A stretch of DNA of 64,000 bases from Symsagittifera roscoffensis (GCF_963678635.1 NC_087067.1:5622647-5686646); one strand, 5' to 3'; counted from the stretch's first letter, positions 24,001 to 33,130 are shown. The notes: generated by a model from the letters alone, not told the origin. Program-made: numbers and translations.

Positions 24001-27000
24001 ATCACATTTGAAAAAACTGAAGTTTTTTACTAAAAAACTGAACATTTTTTCAATTTTTCATAAGTTTTCTGTATTTTTGATTTTTTTTCTAAATTACTGA
24101 TAATTCATAATTTTTGATAACTGCTCAGAAATCAGCTATCCTTGTTATTTTTCTTATAACACTTTTACCACTAACCTAGAAGCCTATTTTTTTTTATTTC
24201 ACTTGCTGCATATTATTTTTGATCTATTTTTGGTTTTAAATTTACATCAGTTTCATAAAATTTTACCTTTGTATTTTTTCCATAGCCATGTGTTGTCCGC
24301 AAACCAGCTGAGTTGCAAATGCAATCCAGCTCTGCACATCTGGAAAGGGACTGGGCAGACTGAATGGGTAGGCAGAGGTCACACTGACTACAAGCGACTC
24401 TCGACAGTTAAGGTACGCCTCATTCAGCCACCAATCTGCGAGCTGAGAAAAGGATAGAAATAATGAAGCATTGGCGGAGTTTTGCGGAGGCTCAAAAACT
24501 AGAAGGTTTTTACTGGCGCGAGCAAGAACTTTTTTAATGATATGGGCCTTTCTTAGAAAATATTTGATCAATCTTTTATAAATCAGCCATTTAAAAAACT
24601 TTTGATCCCCCGCAAAACTGATCTGACGATATTCCACAAAAAACCTTCTTGGAAAAACGCCGCTCTTGAGATTTTTTAAAATTAAATAAAAATTGTTTCA
24701 AATATTTTAAGGGTTTAGAAAAATCGAATCAGTTTAAAACAAGTTTTCATTTTATACTTTGATATTTCTCACTGTAAAATATTAATAACTAACCAATCAT
24801 GATCCATGATTGAAACTTACAATAAATTGTAAAGCTAAGCTATTCTTAGTTTCAGTCAGAAAATTAATAGTTAAGATTGAAACTAATTCCTTTCTTCTCT
24901 CCTCTAACTTCGCGATAAATCAGTATACCTCTAGATCTATTGAGACTAGGAAATATAAGTTATACGACTACGATTAGGATTTGCATTAGACTAAGGAGTT
25001 GTACGAAGATATACGGCCGTGAAAGGAAATAGATAGCGTAACGAACAGACGGTGTACCCTTATCCGAAACTACTCTATGAGAAGACCACCTCGCACCTAA
25101 ATTGAAAATTGGTCTTGGAATTTTTTTGGAATTTATTTTCAGACCTAAAAGTTTTCAGAGGCTCCGTCCGTTTGAAAACTCAAAAAACGTTTCATTGGAT
25201 ACCCTTTTAATTTTTTAAAATGATCTTTTCTGACACCAAAAATTTTCTACGGGCTGCTTTTCTTAGCACTCCAATTTCTCGGAAGTATTTTCTTCTAAGC
25301 CGTTTAGAAAAGAAGTCTCTTCAGAAAGTTTTTAATTTAGAAAAAATTTAGTTTCAGAAAAACTGTCTTTCAAAGTTTTAAGGGCTCACAAAAAAATTTT
25401 CAGAATAGTTTTAGGGTTTCGGGAGCATTTAGAAAATTTTGAAACTTTAGAAAACAAACCGTTAGAAAAATTTTAAAAGAAATTCTTTTGAAAGATTTGG
25501 AGGTTTGGAAAAATAGCCCCAGGAAAAATTATAGCGTTTAGAAACAGGTGCGGGTGTATATTGAGGTTACGGAAGTCAAAGCTTTCCAATAAGGTCCGAA
25601 AATTTAGTCAAAACGTGGTCATTATTGAGTTTTTGAAAAAATGAGTGGTTTAATTTTTTTTTTTTTGTAAAAATGATCGTTCAGCGTTTTTTTTCTGGAA
25701 ATCCGACATCATCGGGTCAAAAAAATCTCAAATTCGCCCTTGCTTAGAACTTTCAGGATTAGGGAAATTAAGAAAAGGAGCAGTTGGAAACTTTTTAGGT
25801 TTGTTAAGGCTTCTTCAAATTTTGATTTTCTATACCTCGAGTTTCAAAAAACCTTTTTTCCCTAAATTCCCTAATTCTGAAAATCTTAAGGGAAAGCCTT
25901 AAGGATTTAAAAACATTTTTATGAAAATTTTTAGTGCTTACAAGATGTGTGCAAAGAGTGCGTAGAAAATTTCCATGTTTTAGAAGTTGATTCCCATGAA
26001 TTTTCTTAGAACTCATCAAAAGTGTCTTTAAAAATTGTTTAAACGTAGAAAAAAATGTGGGTAGAGAGTGCGTAAAAAATTTTCATGTTTTATAAGTTGA
26101 CCTTAATAAATTTTTTTTAGAGCTCATCAAAGGAGTCTTTAAAAACGGTTAAATGTGGAAAAAACTTTCAGAGAATAGATAAATTGTATTTAAAAATTTT
26201 AGACTTTAAAAAAGGAGCTTTTGAAATATTTAGGGTTTAGAAACAACTGCGTCTTAAGGGTATTTTTAGGGAGTAGACCCTTTCAACATCCAAAAAGGGT
26301 CTTTTTGGTGCTAAATTACAACCTCCGTTCTTGGCCGACCGACTCAAAATTAATTCTGAAAGCCATTTTAGAAAACCCACAAAAATGTCCAAGAAAATAG
26401 GAAAAAAATTGGTATGCCCAAACATGATCGAGTTGTTTGTTATCAGTAAGCATGAAACAAAAAAGTGTACCCAGTTTGGAGAGCTGTCGGCACGTTCCTC
26501 TAGAAGTTTCTGACATTCTGCTAGAACGGGGTCATGCCTCATTTCAGAAACAACCTAAAACATTTTTCAGAAGTTTTCTTAAAAAATTTAACTGGACAAA
26601 GCAATTTGCCGTATGTTGCCGAGGATTTTATGGCGTCCGGAACCCCACGTATCTGATTGCTTTTATAGGTGGCTAATGATCAAGGAGCATATAAGACTAC
26701 CAGAATTATGTGTAGAAAACATACATCTTCGCAATAATTATATTCGACTTTCCAAAGAGAAATCAAACATTTTAGAAATCAAACATTTTTGGTGCTAAGC
26801 TGACCAATAAATGAAATTTTTTTCTCAAAATAATAAGTGGTCTTTTAGAACCCATAAGAGAAGAGTATTAAATTCAACTTTGGATTTTGTATTAAAAACG
26901 CTAGTTTGGCAGCTTAATACCGGCAAACTGCTCAATACGTTTGCCCGTATTCACGTTGGATTTTGATTTTCGGCTTGTTAGTCCTTCACCAATGTAATTA

Positions 27001-28417
27001 CGCGATTACAATTTCTTTGGCAATTATGAATACCTGCTTTTGCAGACCGGTCTTTTCCATATTTCCACATTTTGGAAAATTTTGAGAAAATGAGCAACGA
27101 AGAGATGCGGCCGCGTGTGCAAGTAAGACGTAGGATTATCGTAGGCGATTGTCCAAAGATAAAGTTTTCGAGAGCTAGACCGATAACTTTTAAATCTTTA
27201 AGGTTTCTATCTTAAGACAAGTTTTGGTTCAGAATAGCACTGATTCAACTTCAAACTGTTCGAAGCTCAGGATTATGTAAGACTTAAAACTGCTTGGTTG
27301 TATATTCTTTCCAAACTCTCAGATAAAAGTTCTTACAAATTTTCCATTGGAAAAAAATCTATCGGAAAACTTTTATTGGAAAAATTCTGTAGATAAAAAA
27401 TCTATTAGAAAACAAAACAATATAATAATAAATCAATTCAGGTTTTCCTATTGGTAAAATTATCGTGAAAACATTTTAGTTTGTTAAAAATTGATCTGGC
27501 AAAATGCTGATCTGATAAAAAATCAATTTGCATTAGAACTGACTGCTTTATTTGACTTATGCTTTTGTGGTCTGGTAGAAAAAAATTGCCGTGTCATAAA
27601 TTCAACCAGACAAAAAATATCCTGCAATAATTTTTTCGTCTTGCATGAATACAAAAGAAAAGAAAAAAGAGTTTTTTAGCAGACCAGTAACACTAAAGCA
27701 AAATAGATAGTCATGAAAACATGCTTAGCTCCCACTTAAGACAAGTATTCCGCGGTCAGTCATTAAAATTCAATTCGCTTCATAAACTAAACAAGTCAAT
27801 GCTAATTCACGCACACAGTTTGCTCTCGTGCCAAATATGAGCGAAACAAATGAGAAAGCAGTCCTTATTTTTCAATTTCGAGAATTGCGTGTAGAGTCGT
27901 GTAACAGACCCAACAAAAAAAGTTGTCAACTTAACAGCAGTCGACTTTTTAACCGGACACCACGTTGAACGTACCTTAAATTGCCCAAAATTTATCTGCA
28001 GATCCATAACTAGAAGCTAAGCTATCAACAATTAGCGTTTCAAATGAGAGAAACTTTTGTTGCCTGTTCATGCAAACATTCTAAAATGGTAGTCATAGGG
28101 CCATTAAAGGAAATCAAGGCTTCCTCCTGACTCGAAAAAAAACAATATTGTTACCTTGTACCTTAATGGCTCGTTTCATCTGGGCAAGGTTCAAAATAGG
28201 CTCCAATGTTTTCAAATACTTGTCCAATGTTTTTTGTAAATCAGGCACTGGCAGGTTCCGGTCTTGAAACGTATCGTCTTGGTACTTCAAAACGTGGGGA
28301 AGATATTTAAGAAGCTTTTGCTCGTCATGAAGATCAGAAACAGGTTCTAATAAATCGGTCATAACTTCTTGTTGTGTTAGTAAATTATGTGGTCCTAGTT
28401 TTAATTTACGAAGCGTT
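5829..28417 (-). CDS. Gene 1: carnitine O-acetyltransferase-like, exons 2-13
   Basis: Spliced gene read on the minus strand; the exons are listed separately. The product would catalyse acyl-CoA + carnitine to acyl-carnitine + CoA. The twelve exons give 2,068 coding bases, about 689 residues, against 626 for human CrAT; the excess is N-terminal. Family landmarks appear in order: LPVP with KYL, WWLN, QYY, LLT, LHGGG with NRWFDK, EH (catalytic His codon at 20,731-20,733), FGK with IK (CoA lysines), [29 protein letters not shown] and STSQ. The Arg of DRHLL, which binds the carnitine carboxylate and is Asn in choline acetyltransferase, argues for carnitine. The protein ends QDE, so there is no peroxisomal tripeptide. 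No broken exon was seen. Exon 1 and the true start were not found. Confidence 0.88.
6193..6408 (-). CDS. Gene 1 exon 12 (DRHLL and STS motifs)
   Basis: The acceptor is TTTGAG| and the donor CAG|GTCAGT, phase 0, 216 bases. It encodes [20 protein letters not shown], then [12 protein letters not shown], and ends LLSTSQ. The STS codons lie at 6,196-6,204. The low-coordinate 187 bases differ from gene 2 exon 12 at only four positions. Confidence 0.92.
6444..6562. mobile_element. 119-bp MITE with 34-bp terminal inverted repeats, TA target site
   Basis: The termini are 6,444-6,477 and 6,529-6,562, starting GTTGTTTGGCGCGG. The inverted repeats differ at four of 34 positions. TA flanks both ends (6,442-6,443 and 6,563-6,564), as in Tc1/mariner-type elements. 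It sits in the gene 1 intron between exons 12 and 11 and has no coding capacity. Confidence 0.65.
6619..7026 (-). mobile_element. hAT-like non-autonomous element, copy A
   Basis: The right end reads CCTAGATCCGCCCCTG, the reverse complement of the animal hAT-type terminus CAGGGGCGGATCTAGG. The left end is a G-rich degenerate form. The octamer GGTGTGGG flanks both sides (6,611-6,618 and 7,027-7,034), a perfect 8-bp target duplication diagnostic of hAT transposition. The interior shares blocks with copies C and D (GGCGCCAATATATACTAATT; CCCCCTGCTGGCCC). There is no transposase frame. Confidence 0.75.
7801..7966 (-). CDS. Gene 1 exon 11
   Basis: The acceptor is ATCTAG| and the donor ACA|GTTAGA, phase 0; 166 bases as in gene 2. 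It encodes [19 protein letters not shown] and RTETIRSATNEAL. The Tyr of TYES and the first Thr of GRTETIRS align with CrAT residues that help bind the carnitine carboxylate. Confidence 0.88.
7967..10133. repeat. AT-rich intronic tract with repeated ATCGATT and a long imperfect palindrome
   Basis: This is the first part of the 5.2-kb intron between gene 1 exons 11 and 10. ATCGATTT/AAATCGAT words recur between 8.39 and 9.95 kb. Around 8,397-8,513 the sequence folds on itself, both arms containing CAGCTAAAAA and CATCGAT. No coding frame is recognised. Confidence 0.5.
10135..10680 (+). repeat. Dispersed repeat family R1, copy 1
   Basis: It starts near CAAGACTACTCG with the hairpin CAGGGC-GAA-GCCCTG (10,150-10,164). 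It ends with a second hairpin, ACTTTCG-TAT-CGAAAGT, followed by CGGAACAATAAT. Shared internal words include CCCAAATTGGCCAAAATG and GATTAAATCTCCGCTTA. Further copies are at 11.14, 11.84, 45.8 and 47.4 kb. There is no coding capacity. Terminal hairpins recall non-autonomous Helitrons, but the CTRR end is missing. Confidence 0.6.
10668..12075 (+). repeat. 704-bp perfect tandem duplication
   Basis: Unit 1 is 10,668-11,371 and unit 2 is 11,372-12,075. By eye the two are identical throughout. The junction is at the 8-mer GGAACAAT, which also occurs at the end of R1 copy 1 and inside the following R1 copy, so the duplication joins two repeats at microhomology. It lies in a gene 1 intron. Confidence 0.85.
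11839..12432 (+). repeat. Dispersed repeat family R1, copy 3 (long)
   Basis: It carries the start hairpin CAGGGCGAAGCGCTG, with one mispair relative to copy 1, and the end hairpin plus GTCGGAACAATAA. Inside, GTTGTCCCAAATTGGC and the flanking words are partly repeated. A partial copy at 11,135-11,376 is the same sequence carried in unit 1 of the tandem duplication. Confidence 0.6.
13172..13294 (-). CDS. Gene 1 exon 10 (CoA-binding lysines)
   Basis: The acceptor is TTCCAG| and the donor AG|GTTACG, ending in phase 2; 123 bases as in gene 2. It encodes ADLDLEVCFFTSFGKEVIKR and [17 protein letters not shown]. The two Lys of FGKxxxK match the CrAT lysines that contact the CoA 3'-phosphate. Confidence 0.88.
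13990..14127 (-). CDS. Gene 1 exon 9
   Basis: The acceptor is GTTTAG| and the donor AA|GTGAGT, ending in phase 2; 138 bases, the same as in gene 2. It encodes ETVEFDHTAKRDIS and KPLIFNFDAILDLQTIIENA, equivalent to the PxxLxFxxxxxIxxxIxxA helix before the CoA-binding segment. It is weakly conserved and was placed mainly by phase, length and order. Confidence 0.78.
15285..15350 (-). other. tRNA-like fragment (Leu/Ser type)
   Basis: The minus strand contains GGCGTGGGTGCGAATCCCG, like the T-arm (B box) of class II tRNAs. An upstream CTAGCTACTGTAGTGGG weakly resembles an A box. The cloverleaf does not close, so it is probably a tRNA-derived SINE or pseudogene. Confidence 0.3.
16487..16742 (-). 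mobile_element. hAT-like non-autonomous element, copy B (truncated)
   Basis: The right end CTCGAGAAATTCCTAGATCC and the interior TTTTCCAAAAAGTGCCTAAA match copy A in the same orientation. The left terminus and target duplication are not recognisable, so it is probably truncated or decayed. Confidence 0.55.
17990..18070 (-). pseudogene. Non-LTR reverse transcriptase relic
   Basis: One minus-strand frame reads RLSQGSVIGPIFS, close to the RT motif [13 protein letters not shown] of LINE reverse transcriptases. Neighbouring frames are full of stops. It is a very small, old remnant. Confidence 0.4.
20048..20355 (+). mobile_element. hAT-like non-autonomous element, copy C
   Basis: It begins CAGGGGTGGTCGATTTTC and ends CTAAATCCGCCCCTG. 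The flanking octamers GATTTGAG and GTTTTGAG match at 7 of 8 positions, a slightly decayed 8-bp target duplication. The orientation is opposite to copy A. A run of cytosines lies near the right end. Confidence 0.72.
20675..20775 (-). CDS. Gene 1 exon 8 (catalytic His)
   Basis: The acceptor is CCGTAG| and the donor GC|GTAAGA, ending in phase 2; 101 bases as in gene 2. It encodes IVVGMSGYW and VVKEHSSVDG. The EH dipeptide aligns with the catalytic His (His343 in mouse CrAT). A Ser aligns with CrAT Asp356, a residue linked to chain-length choice. A 10-bp minisatellite begins about 30 bases upstream in the preceding intron. Confidence 0.85.
20803..21009 (+). repeat. 10-bp minisatellite in gene 1 intron
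   Basis: About 20 tandem copies of ATTCACACCT and variants (ATTCTCATCT, ATTCACATCT). Thirty bases make a 10-codon period, so one frame stays open by chance (YSHLFTSIHT-like). It lies just upstream of the acceptor of gene 1 exon 8. Confidence 0.9.
21010..22446. other. Gene 1 intron, no recognised feature
   Basis: The rest of the intron between exons 8 and 7. It is AT-rich, and a loosely repeated 'AAATGGCATAA / ATTTGGGA' motif recurs between 21.28 and 21.93 kb. Nothing else stands out. Confidence 0.4.
22447..22661 (-). CDS. Gene 1 exon 7
   Basis: The acceptor is TTTTAG| and the donor CAG|GTGGGC, phase 0. It encodes [16 protein letters not shown] and the signature [20 protein letters not shown], diagnostic of CrAT and choline acetyltransferase rather than carnitine octanoyltransferase. 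The intron on its low-coordinate side is only 326 bases and is mostly a hAT-like element. Confidence 0.9.
22699..22953 (+). mobile_element. hAT-like non-autonomous element, copy D, inside a small intron
   Basis: It begins CAAGGAAGGATCTAG (three changes from the consensus end) and finishes CTAAATCCGCCCCTG. The octamers CAATCAAA and CAACCATA match at 6 of 8 positions. It occupies most of the 326-base intron between gene 1 exons 7 and 6. Confidence 0.65.
22988..23180 (-). CDS. Gene 1 exon 6
   Basis: The acceptor is TTTCAG| and the donor GCAG|GTGAAT, ending in phase 1. It encodes LFSVDILDQKRRLL, GEIFERLLKIY and AGLLTCQDRDSWAAQY, equivalent to the family LDVxxxxGxxL, IxxQL and GxLTSxxRxxWA elements. 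The protein track shows no large open frame here, but the splice sites and frame are clean. Confidence 0.85.
23588..23783 (-). CDS. Gene 1 exon 5
   Basis: The acceptor is TTTTAG| and the donor ATG|GTATGC, phase 0. It encodes SEEFVDLFR, CILQYYRSFSACRIP and NGPRHIVVMCRN, matching the QYYxxxxxCRVPG and HIxVVxxN region of CrAT. The insert between FR and QYY is two codons longer than in gene 2. Confidence 0.88.
24267..24442 (-). CDS. Gene 1 exon 4
   Basis: The acceptor is CTCAG| and the donor AAAG|GTAAAA, ending in phase 2. It encodes LADWWLNEAYLNCRES and then FATQLVCGQHMA, the conserved tryptophan-rich WWLxxAYL segment. It is one codon longer than its gene 2 counterpart. Confidence 0.88.
24443..26470. 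other. Gene 1 intron, no recognised element
   Basis: The 2.0-kb intron between exons 4 and 3. It contains two related blocks, near 25,915-26,010 and 26,035-26,130 (shared words TGTGGGTAGAGAGTGCG / TGTGTGCAAAGAGTGCG and TTTTCATGTTTTA), an old local duplication. No coding frame is conserved. Confidence 0.4.
26471..26554 (-). CDS. Gene 1 exon 3
   Basis: This 84-base exon is flanked by TTTTAG| and TGG|GTACAC and encodes 28 residues, including ECQKLLEERADSSPNW. It has the same length and phase (0/0) as exon 3 of gene 2 and corresponds to the LLERxxxxxNW stretch of the family. Confidence 0.85.
26555..28161. other. Gene 1 intron, no recognised feature
   Basis: The 1.6-kb intron between exons 3 and 2. 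AT-rich. I found no repeat family member or coding remnant in it. Confidence 0.4.
28162..28417 (-). CDS. Gene 1 exon 2 (N-terminal region)
   Basis: The exon follows a CACAG acceptor and ends at AAG|GTACAA. It encodes an N-terminal extension (KYLPHVLKYQDD) and then the family start NLPVPDLQKTLDKYLKTLEP. Its first base completes a codon from an unseen upstream exon; it ends in phase 0. A second GT eight bases downstream (AAG|GTAACA) is possible, but the first matches the junction in gene 2. Confidence 0.8.
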
Positions 28418-29145
28418 CTGTGACCGAAAGTCAGTTTAAGTAAAACGAAATGCAACCGCAAACACAAAATATGTGTAAAAAGAGATAATCAGCACTAATT
28501 ACTCATCAAATTGACAACAGTCATGATATGACAGAACTATAACTGGTCGTCCTATAGTTCAACTGTTATCTTGCAACTCATATTTCTTCTAAGTTATTTG
28601 AATAGGGACCATAAAATAGCTGATTTAGTTCTTAAGAAGCGAATATCAAGCTTATAAGCAAAGCCGCAGGCAGATAACCATCGCTCTTTTCTACGTTAGA
28701 AACTGATTGTTTTTCTCTTGTTTATTACAACAGCACCATCATGTCTCTTGAGAAGTTATGATTAAGAATAAGTAAAACACCTGAGCTTCATAAAATAGAA
28801 GTAACAGCATACAACTGTTCAGGTGAAATCTCAGATACTACCATCGAAATTTGAGAAAAACTGAGTTGGTTGAACTTGAACATAATTTTCCACGCCAAAG
28901 AAAAATTAGACCGAAACTCGCTGCGCTAGCAAAAAAGTTCAGTCTAATAATAATGAAAAAAAAATTATTTCTAACTGGTTGTACATACCATTTGAAACTG
29001 ATATGTTCATATTATATATTAATGCAAGAACACCAGCTTGGTAGACACCATAAGACCGTTAGACTTGTCGCTTTGATGCATTTGCCACGTTTTTTATAAC
29101 AAAAATGCAATGATGAATTTAAAAACTTATGTTAACTAATTAGGT

Positions 29146-29208
29146 TTCCATCTTTGCTGTCAAAATAGGCAGAAGTTAAAACAGTAGTTATCAGTAATCG
29201 CAACCATT
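29146..29208 (+). repeat. 63-bp direct repeat, left flank of Ty3 element
   Basis: It starts TTCCATCTTTGCTGTC and ends TAATCGCAACCATT, directly against the first base of the 5' LTR. The same 63 bases, with one difference, abut the 3' LTR at 35,887-35,949. This is far longer than the 4-6 bp target duplications made by Ty3-type integrases. Confidence 0.85.
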
Positions 29209-29413
29209 TGTCTTAGTATCTAAATTAGTTCATTATTCAATCACTAGTTGTTGCTATTTAGTTTATCTTTCTGTCTGGCGCTAACCGGTATTTAACCTTC
29301 GGAGTTGTCTGTCACCTTTGATTGACCGTCATTTCATTGCCTCCGACTAAACTTCCAAATTACGGTTACTTAACTCAACTACTTAATTTACTTATCGGGA
29401 CCGTATTTTCTCA
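29209..29413 (+). repeat. 5' LTR
   Basis: It begins TGTCTTAGTATC and ends TTTTCTCA just before TGGCGCAG. Bases 29,209-29,303 match the 3' LTR at 93 of 95 positions. A further segment of roughly 95 bases here has no counterpart in the 3' LTR. Confidence 0.8.
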
Positions 29414-29431
29414 TGGCGCAGCCAACAGGTC
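29414..29431 (+). promoter_or_regulatory. Primer-binding site
   Basis: TGGCGCAGCCAACAGG follows the 5' LTR directly. TGG pairs with the CCA end of a tRNA primer; the tRNA was not identified. The third Ty3 element at 61.8 kb has almost the same site (TGGCGCAGCCAGCAGG), so the two are one family. Confidence 0.7.
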
Positions 29432-29527
29432 AGAGTGGGGGGAAAACCCACAGGGGATTACGTCGTTTTGGCCCTCTACGTTCGCAGAGCCACCAATGCT
29501 ATGGTAGTTTTGGTTTAATCGATTTCA

Positions 29528-30511
29528 ATGGGGGATGGTGACCAAACACAGTATCAATCCGAGAAATTTTTACTATGCCAGTACTTAAACAGCAGCACAG
29601 GTTACCGCATTACCAGAGGAGGTGGACGAGAAAGATCGGATGGCATCGGAACAAACTCTAATACCGAACTTGTACTTGTGTCTGGGGGGAAAAAGGGCAA
29701 GATGAATTGCATAAGAGGAGGCCACACCTGGATCTATCTACTACCCGTTACTCGAGGGTACTAGATGCGATAGAAACTGAATTTAAGAAAGAACGGATTG
29801 AAACATACGAAACATTCCAGTTATTGGCACGGAAACAACACATTGCAGAATCCTTGGAGCAGTTCGATTCCGTTTTAAGCGGACTAGCAGCACGATGCAA
29901 TTTTGGAGCGTTGGAGACCAGAATTTTGCGGGAAGTATTCATTTTGAACATGAATAATAGAGAGGCACAGAACGAGCTATGTCGATCAACAAAAACACCA
30001 GAGGAGGTGTATCGCATCGCGTTGTCATATGAACGTGGATATAAGTATGCTAAATCATATGGTTCGGCAACCGGGGGAGCAACAAAAAACGGAAACACCG
30101 GCGGAGCTGGAGCGTTCCAAATTAAAACGGAACCGGTGGGGGATATCGTTATAGTAGACAACACGGCCGTGGATCGTTCAGGGGACGAGCAGACACGAGA
30201 GGGGGAGCATCTAAAAGGTGCTATAATAGTGATCAACCCAATTTTACTCCGGAGCATCTAACTACATGCCCAGCTAAAAGTGCGACATGTAATTTCTGCC
30301 GAAAGACTGGACATTACGAGAAGACTTGTCGGGGAAAAAGGACTAACCGGGGAAGACCTGCGGTGGGACTGATTCAAAACCAGGAGGATGTGGATGTTAG
30401 CGAGATAGGTAACGTTGAAGATGCCTATTCGCAACATGAAATTTCAGTCGGATTGGTCAACACACAGATAAGAGGCAACGATCGTGGGATTCGGACAGTT
30501 TAGGAGACTAT
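29528..30511 (+). pseudogene. Gag of Ty3 element, frame-broken
   Basis: The capsid-like core lies in one frame (29,707-30,261; ESLEQFDSVLSGLAARC, then TPEEVYRIALSYERGY). The nucleocapsid knuckle CNFCRKTGHYEKTC (30,288-30,329), C-x2-C-x4-H-x4-C, is in another frame, so there is a break near 30,220. An N-terminal part is in a third frame from 29,528. Confidence 0.8.
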
Positions 30512-30514
30512 GTT

Positions 30515-30988
30515 GTGATGTTTATCAAATCTCGGAAGGAAACCGAATTGAAAGTGGCCGGCGCTCGACTACCAATTAAAATAAATGGTAAGCACACAAA
30601 CGTCTGGATAGACAGCGGATCACTGATCTCAATATTCACGGTTAGAGAACTGAAACGAACGCTGGGCACCGCAGGCGTTAACTTGAAGGCGCCAGCACCG
30701 GAGGACGATGAGTTCAGGTATTACGAAAACAATCCTTTAAGGCTGTTAGGAACGATTAACGTATCATTGGAGACGAACGGATGGGTGACCGAAGCGAAAA
30801 TCAAGGTGATTGGAGGAAACAGACCGTCGATTATTGGAAGAGATCTAATGCCAAATTTGGGATTACAGATAGTGCAAAGAACACCGGAGGAAAAGGTGAT
30901 GTCATTTCAGGAAGAACAACTGGGGGCCGAAACAACAAGCGAGGAGGATTCATTAGGCCATGGCAGACTTATTTCAGTAAGCAATTAA
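30515..30988 (+). pseudogene. Aspartic protease of Ty3 element
   Basis: This frame has the retropepsin active site in VWIDSGSLISIF, and the C-terminal IIGRDLMPNLG that resembles the family's second conserved motif. The frame runs on into the linker before RT. The 3' part of the region is repeated at 31.54 kb. Confidence 0.8.
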
Positions 30989-32296
30989 ATAATCTTTTTC
31001 ATAGAGTCGGAAAAATTAAGAATTATAAGGTGCTCGCGGAATTTTTCGAAACGTTAACGCCAATACAACAAAAAGGACGGAGAGTGCCGATTACACTACA
31101 AGAGAAGGTTGACAAGGAAATTAGTAAGCTTTTGCAGCAAGGGCATATCGAAAAATTGGAAGAATGTTCGGACAAGTATTTTGTCTCGTCGATTGTAATA
31201 ACAGTGAAAAAAGATGGATCAGTAAAATTAGCGCTAGGGTCCAGGGAGCTAAACAAACAAGTTCACAAGAATAAAAATATCAAATGCCCAATAGTGAAGA
31301 GCTCATGGATACCGTAGGACAAACGATAAGCGAACGAAAACCGGGGGATGTATACTTGTCTACGATGGACCTTACGTATGCGTACGGTCAGCTTTCACTT
31401 AGTCCAAAAACGAGCGTCCAATGCAATTTTTCGTTAGTGGGAGGAAAACCAACGGGTACGTATCGTTTTCGAACGGGATTCTACGGCCTTACAACCATGC
31501 CAGCGGAATTCCAAAGAGTAATGGATACAACCCTATCGGACGAACGGATGGGTGACCGAAGCGAAAATCAAGGTGATTGGAGGAAACAGACCGTCGATTA
31601 TTGGAAGAGATCTAATGCCAAATTTGGGATTACAGATAGTGCAAAGAACACCGGAGGAAAAGGTGATGTCAGTTCAGGAAGAACAACTGGGGGCCGAAAC
31701 AACAAGCGAGAAGGATTCATTAGACCCATGGCAGACTTATTTCAGTAAGCAATTAAATAATCTTTTTCATAGAGTCGGAAAATTTAAGAATTATAAGGTG
31801 CACGCGGAATTTTTCGAAACGTTAACGCCAATACAACAAAAAGGATGGAGAGTGCCGATTACACTACAAGAGAAGGTTGATAAGGAAATAAGTAAGCTTT
31901 TGCAGCAAGGGCATATCGAAAAATTGGAAGAATGTTCGGACAAGTATTTTGTCTCGTCGATTGTAATAACAGTGAAAAAAGATGGATCAGTAAAATTAGC
32001 GCTAGGGTCCAGGGAGCTAAGCAAACAAGTTCACAAGAATAAAAATATCAAATGCCCAATAGTGAAGAGCTCATGGATACCGTAGGACAAACGATAAGCG
32101 AACGAAAACCGGGGAACGATGGACCTTACGTATGCGTACGGTCAGCTACCACTTAGTCCAAAAACGAGCGTCCAATGCAATTTTTCATTGGTGGGAGGAA
32201 AACAAACGGGTACGTATCGTTTTCGAACGGGATTCTACGGCCTTACAACCATGCCAGCGGAATTCCAAAGAGTAATGGATACAATCCTATCGGAAT
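30772..32296 (+). repeat. Internal 0.77-kb tandem duplication in the Ty3 pol region
   Basis: Bases 30,772-31,540 are repeated at 31,539-32,296, spanning the end of protease and the first half of RT. The copies differ by a few percent. Both carry the same frame break (near 31,276 and 32,042). Copy 2 also lacks 13 bases (after CCGGGGA, near 32,115). Confidence 0.88.
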
Positions 32297-32484
32297 TTCC
32301 AGAGGCACACGCATTCATAGATGACATCTTGGTTGTCACGAAAGGCACCGAAATTGAGCGTATCTCAACGGTCGAGAAAATTTTACGGAAACAAGATCTG
32401 GAAAACATGTCGCTCAAACTTACTAAATGCCAGTTCGGGCGGAAAGAATGCGAATGGTTGGGGCGTAAAATAACGTGCACATGA
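30985..32484 (+). pseudogene. Reverse transcriptase of Ty3 element, duplicated and frame-broken
   Basis: The fingers region (VPITLQEKVDKEISKLLQQG; YFVSSIVITVKKDGS) and palm (STMDLTYAYGQL; FRTGFYGLTTMPAEFQRVMD) occur twice. Only the second copy continues into the catalytic AFIDDILVVTKG motif and KCQFGRKECEWLG. The DD pair and the first palm Asp are kept, but frames are broken in each copy. Confidence 0.88.
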
Positions 32485-32562
32485 ATTACGCCACTAATCC
32501 GAAAAACGGAACCAATTGAGTCTCTAAAAGCCCCCAAAACGGTTTCACAACTTAAATCGTTT

Positions 32563-33130
32563 ATGGGCTCCATTCATAGCCTACACAAATACCTCCCGGC
32601 ACTCGCGGAATCGTCGCCTTGGTTACGCCTTTTATTAAGCAGAAAAAATGAATATATTTGGACTAGTGAGTGTCAAATATCATTTGAGAATCTAAAAAAG
32701 CAGGTGGCGAACATAGTGGAACTTCGGCATTTCGATTTACACCGTGATACAAGAAGTGTCTGTGACGCAAGCCATAACGGGCTTGGTGCGGTTCTTGAAC
32801 AATTAAATTCCGACGGATGGAGGCCGATATCCTTCGCATCCCGGTATTTAAACGACGCGGAGAAAAAGTATTCCACGAACGAATTGGAAATGCTTGCAGT
32901 TGTGTGGGGGTGGAATACTTCCGAAATTATGTGTTGGGGAGATAATTTTTAATTGTTACGGACCATAAGGCCCTGGTATCGCTGCTAAATGGGAACAACA
33001 AAAAGAACAAGACGATGTTTAGTAGATTAACCAGGTGGTTAGATCGCCTTATACCGTTTGATTTTCTCTAACCCGGAGCTAAAATTGGTTTCGCGGATTA
33101 CCTGTCCAGGCACCCGAGTTCGGACGCTAA
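32563..33130 (+). pseudogene. RNase H of Ty3 element
   Basis: It contains RSVCDASHNGLGAVLEQL, RPISFASRYLNDAEKKYSTN and ELEMLAVVWG in one frame. The third acidic region (IVTDHKALVSLL) and SRLTRWLDRL follow in another frame, so there is a break near 32,930. The catalytic D and E residues are recognisable. Confidence 0.85.

Noticed and set aside
5829-28417. Choline acetyltransferase as the identity of gene 1 or 2
   Set aside because: Both proteins have Arg in DRHLL, which binds carnitine; choline acetyltransferase has Asn there. The remaining signature is CrAT-like.
29748-30257. 169-codon minus-strand open frame
   Set aside because: It is antisense to the Ty3 Gag frame, which has recognisable capsid and knuckle motifs. 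The minus frame shows no family features.
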